A stretch of DNA of 64,000 nt. Origin: CAZMGV01 sp964565925 (lineage in GTDB: Bacteria > JAGRBM01 > JAHCIT01). Below are positions 62,247 through 64,000 of the stretch, piece after piece; positions within the stretch are counted from its first letter, which is position 1, and each line of letters starts with the position of its first letter. Where the stretch lies: contig CAZMGV010000012.1 in assembly GCA_964565925.1 (NCBI GenBank), positions 77,617 to 141,616 on the forward strand, given 5' to 3'. Under the pieces are notes generated by a model, which made no database searches, was not told where the DNA came from, and saw nothing but the letters and a program-made list of their open reading frames with translations. Made by a program: the position numbers and the translations under genes.

Positions 62247-63395
62247 TCACGTACGCATCCGGTTGATCCGGGTTTCCAGTTCATGAATGGCCTTCTGGGT
62301 GGCCGGGTCCTGGCCGGAAAGCGCCTTGCACTCTTCGAGCACCTTTAGCGCAGCGGGAATATCGCCGTTTTCCACGTACGCCTGGGCCAGCGTATGCAGA
62401 AGCGCCGACGACTGGCGCTTAGTCAGCTCCGCTGCACGCTTGGCGAGCTCCAGTGCGCGGGGATAGTCCCGCAACTTCTGGTCCTGGAACGTCAGCAGGT
62501 ACCAAGCCTGGTTGTTGATCAGCGTCGGGTTCGAGGGGAAAACGGAGAGCCCCTTCTCGAGATCCACGAGCGAGTCGGCCTCGTGCCCGTTCAGCCGGTC
62601 GGTTTCGGCCAGGAAGCTGTAATAACCATCAAAATAGGGATGCATGTTGATGCAGATTTTCAGCAGCGGCGACAGATCGCGCCGCAGGCCGCCGAACCCC
62701 AGCCGGGTGACGAGCTTGCACGCCTTCAGGGCATCGGTTTCCAGCGGGGCGTACAATTTGGCGGTATCTTCCACGTGCAGGGACCGCGACAGGATTCCCG
62801 CCATGCGGCGGTATTCGGTCAGCTCCGATTCGCCGAAGCCCTCGCCGGCCGCGATCATGAAGGTGTTCCCCTTCTGTGCGATAAGGATGAAACTGAGCTG
62901 TGCTTCAGCGGACGTCGTGGAACCGCCGGCTCCCGGTGCCGGCGTTAGTCCGGGTGCCGAACCCGGCGCCGACTGTTCATCGCTGCCTGCGGGCGGCGGG
63001 GTCGCGCGAACACCATAGATTTTCGCCTTCGCTTCACCGTAGCGGACCGGCCCGACGTCGAACTGCTCCGCCGCCGAATGCAGGAACTGGGGCGTCAGCA
63101 CCCGGGATTCGAAATCCTTGATGAAATCTTCGAACTTCATCGTCGTATACCGGCGGATAAAACTGATCCGCCGCTTGCCGTCGACGGTAAACAGGGTCGA
63201 GTTCTCTTCCGCCGTAGGGACCCGCTCCAGGACTCCCGGCTGCTCGAACTCGAACAGGAAGAACGGGTCACGGAACACCGGGTGGGCGGGTTCGTCCGCA
63301 AGCGCCCGGACTTCGGAGCTCTGGCCCGCGCATGCGCACAGGATGAGGAAGAGCGGCAGGAGTGCCGCCAGCCGGCGGAGAGGATGAAACATCAT
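62247..63395 (-). CDS. Lipoprotein with C-terminal TPR domain
   Basis: 382 residues from the ATG next to a lipobox signal (LAALLPLFLILCAC). The N-terminal ~200 form a beta-rich domain (FFLFEFEQPGVLERVPTAEE, KRRISFIRRYTTMKFEDFIK, AEAQLSFILIAQKGNTFMIA) broken by a Pro/Gly/Ser loop. Several TPR pairs end the protein (MHPYFDGYYSFLAETDRLNG, TLINNQAWYLLTFQDQKLRD, LLHTLAQAYVENGDIPAALK). Probably periplasmic or outer-membrane. The frame is open for 13 more codons upstream. It lies behind the rRNA operon terminator. Confidence 0.8.
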   Translation of the reverse strand: MMFHPLRRLAALLPLFLILCACAGQSSEVRALADEPAHPVFRDPFFLFEFEQPGVLERVPTAEENSTLFTVDGKRRISFIRRYTTMKFEDFIKDFESRVLTPQFLHSAAEQFDVGPVRYGEAKAKIYGVRATPPPAGSDEQSAPGSAPGLTPAPGAGGSTTSAEAQLSFILIAQKGNTFMIAAGEGFGESELTEYRRMAGILSRSLHVEDTAKLYAPLETDALKACKLVTRLGFGGLRRDLSPLLKICINMHPYFDGYYSFLAETDRLNGHEADSLVDLEKGLSVFPSNPTLINNQAWYLLTFQDQKLRDYPRALELAKRAAELTKRQSSALLHTLAQAYVENGDIPAALKVLEECKALSGQDPATQKAIHELETRINRMRT

Positions 63396-63474
63396 GAAGT
63401 GATTCTGGCCGGAGCCCCGGGCGTTTGCCACCACGGGGTTATTCTCTCCTGCAGGTTAACGCGAAGCCAAAAAG

Positions 63475-63506
63475 AAAACCCCGCACTCTTTCGAGTGCGG
63501 GGTTTT
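63475..63506 (-). terminator. Intrinsic terminator of the rRNA operon
   Basis: AAAACCCCGCACTC (63475-63488), loop TTTC, GAGTGCGGGGTTTT (63493-63506): a perfect 14-bp stem. On the minus strand it lies 11 bases after the 5S 3' end and runs into T/C. Confidence 0.92.
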
Positions 63507-63516
63507 GCAAATTGTA

Positions 63517-63632
63517 TCCGGCAACGTCCTACTCTCCCATGAAAACGACATCATAGTACCATCGGCGCTGGAGGGCTTAACTACCGTGTTCGGAATGGGA
63601 ACGGGTGGAACACCTCCGCCATTGTCACCGGA
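63517..63632 (-). rRNA. rrf: 5S ribosomal RNA
   Basis: 116 bases. The minus strand starts TCCGGTGACAATGGCGGAGG and contains the conserved CCCATTCCGAACACGG loop and the GGGAGAGTAGGACG segment, ending in GTTGCCGGA that pairs with the 5' end. Ends are placed by the terminal helix and may be off by one or two bases. Confidence 0.96.
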
Positions 63633-63835
63633 AATTTTAAATCCTTGATAGGCGATATTTCGAGCATGTTGCGCCACAGAGGGACGATATGCGTCAACGC
63701 GATGTGCGTTATGTTAAGCGCCTTTCCATTAAAGTTTCTCGTCCGTGCCTCGAACCCCCGCGGGACCCCCTGAAACCGGACAAATCCGTCTTCAAGGGGT
63801 CCCGCCTGAAATTCAGGCGGGACCGGAAATTATAT
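63633..63835 (-). other. 23S-5S spacer with two competing hairpins
   Basis: No gene. GGTCCCGCCTGAA (63798-63810) and TTCAGGCGGGACC (63812-63824) form a 13-bp near-perfect palindrome just after the 23S 3' end. CGGGACCCC (63761-63769) can instead pair with GGGGTCCCG (63796-63804), which uses part of the first stem. These are likely rRNA-processing structures. I found no tRNA. Confidence 0.65.
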
Positions 63836-64000
63836 GGTTAAGCCTCACGACCAATTAGTATGGGTACGCTGAGTGCATCACTGCACTTGCACGGCCCACC
63901 TATCAACGTTGTAGTCTCCAACGGGTCTTTAGGGACCTTAACAGTCCGCGATACCTTATCTTGAGGTTAGTTTCCCGCTTAGATGCTTTCAGCGGTTATC
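63836..64000 (-). rRNA. rrl: 23S ribosomal RNA, 3' end (partial)
   Basis: The minus strand ends ...ACTAATTGGTCGTGAGGCTTAACC, the typical 23S 3' terminus. Upstream it contains the conserved TTGAGATAACCGCTGAAAGCATC-like segment (visible as its complement near 63975-64000). The 5' part lies beyond the right edge. 16S is presumably further right. Confidence 0.96.

Noticed and set aside
63735..63770. GGTTCGA-like T-loop text in the 23S-5S spacer, possible tRNA
   Set aside because: No matching acceptor stem, D-arm or anticodon arm can be built around it.

Overview
This window is a GC-rich stretch (low-to-mid 60s percent by eye) of a Gram-negative bacterial chromosome. It holds about 54 protein genes plus the 3' end of an rRNA operon (partial 23S and 5S, minus strand, right edge). 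Gram-negative character comes from a TonB-dependent receptor, two OmpA-type proteins, many lipobox signal peptides and a SurA/PpiD-like chaperone. Cytochrome c oxidase subunits III and IV point to aerobic respiration. Tandem ArsA-like ATPases, an MpaB/DUF2236 protein, a Hanks-type kinase with a PP2C phosphatase, an MshEN-receiver-TPR protein and a transglutaminase of the DUF3488 type resemble the gene content of former Deltaproteobacteria (Myxococcota-like lineages). That placement is an inference; the 23S fragment would settle it. I see no phage, IS element, CRISPR array or tRNA: this looks like core and house-keeping DNA.

Layout. 0-1.4 kb: a partial, disordered Ala/Pro-rich acidic protein (-). 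1.7-3.5 kb: a split glutamine-dependent NAD synthetase, with amidase and synthetase as adjacent genes (+). 3.6-7.3 kb: a cobalamin riboswitch, a BtuB-like receptor and a beta-propeller-like lipoprotein (+). 7.3-9.2 kb: three unknown genes (-). 9.3-11.6 kb: an outer-membrane-like protein and a VAT-1-like oxidoreductase (+). 11.6-26.7 kb: mreB, a cystathionine-synthase-type enzyme with threonine synthase, a GT-C-like membrane protein, HU/IHF, a GH114-like lipoprotein, an OmpA protein, cox3/cox4, moeA and two ArsA-like ATPases (-). 26.8-27.9 kb: an EEP-family hydrolase (+).

27.8-45.2 kb is a long minus-strand run. The pyrimidine operon pyrR-pyrB-pyrC-carA-orf-carB has a promoter and a PyrR-type attenuator in front of it. 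It is followed by greA, a lipoprotein, sppA, a DUF799-like lipoprotein and rluA. Upstream of the operon on the same strand lie the MshEN-receiver-TPR gene, thyX, the PP2C phosphatase, the kinase and cutA.

45.2-64 kb changes strand often: an mpaB-like gene behind a palindromic operator, a large surface lipoprotein, an atypical M19 dipeptidase, a PPIase, rfbD with RNase H, an ABC exporter operon, an OmpA/nitroreductase pair, a transglutaminase, an adenylate cyclase, a flavoprotein, a TPR lipoprotein and the rRNA operon.

How the parts work together. The riboswitch links B12 level to an outer-membrane uptake pair. PyrR, encoded first in its own operon, should control UMP synthesis through mutually exclusive leader hairpins. 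thyX lies just upstream of that region. Four-base stop/start overlaps are frequent, so translational coupling is a general style here. The points most worth a second look are the B12 receptor/propeller pair (BtuG-like), the PyrR leader, an apparent AUU start codon on an ArsA-like ATPase, the M19 dipeptidase that has lost two metal ligands, and the operator in front of the mpaB-like gene.
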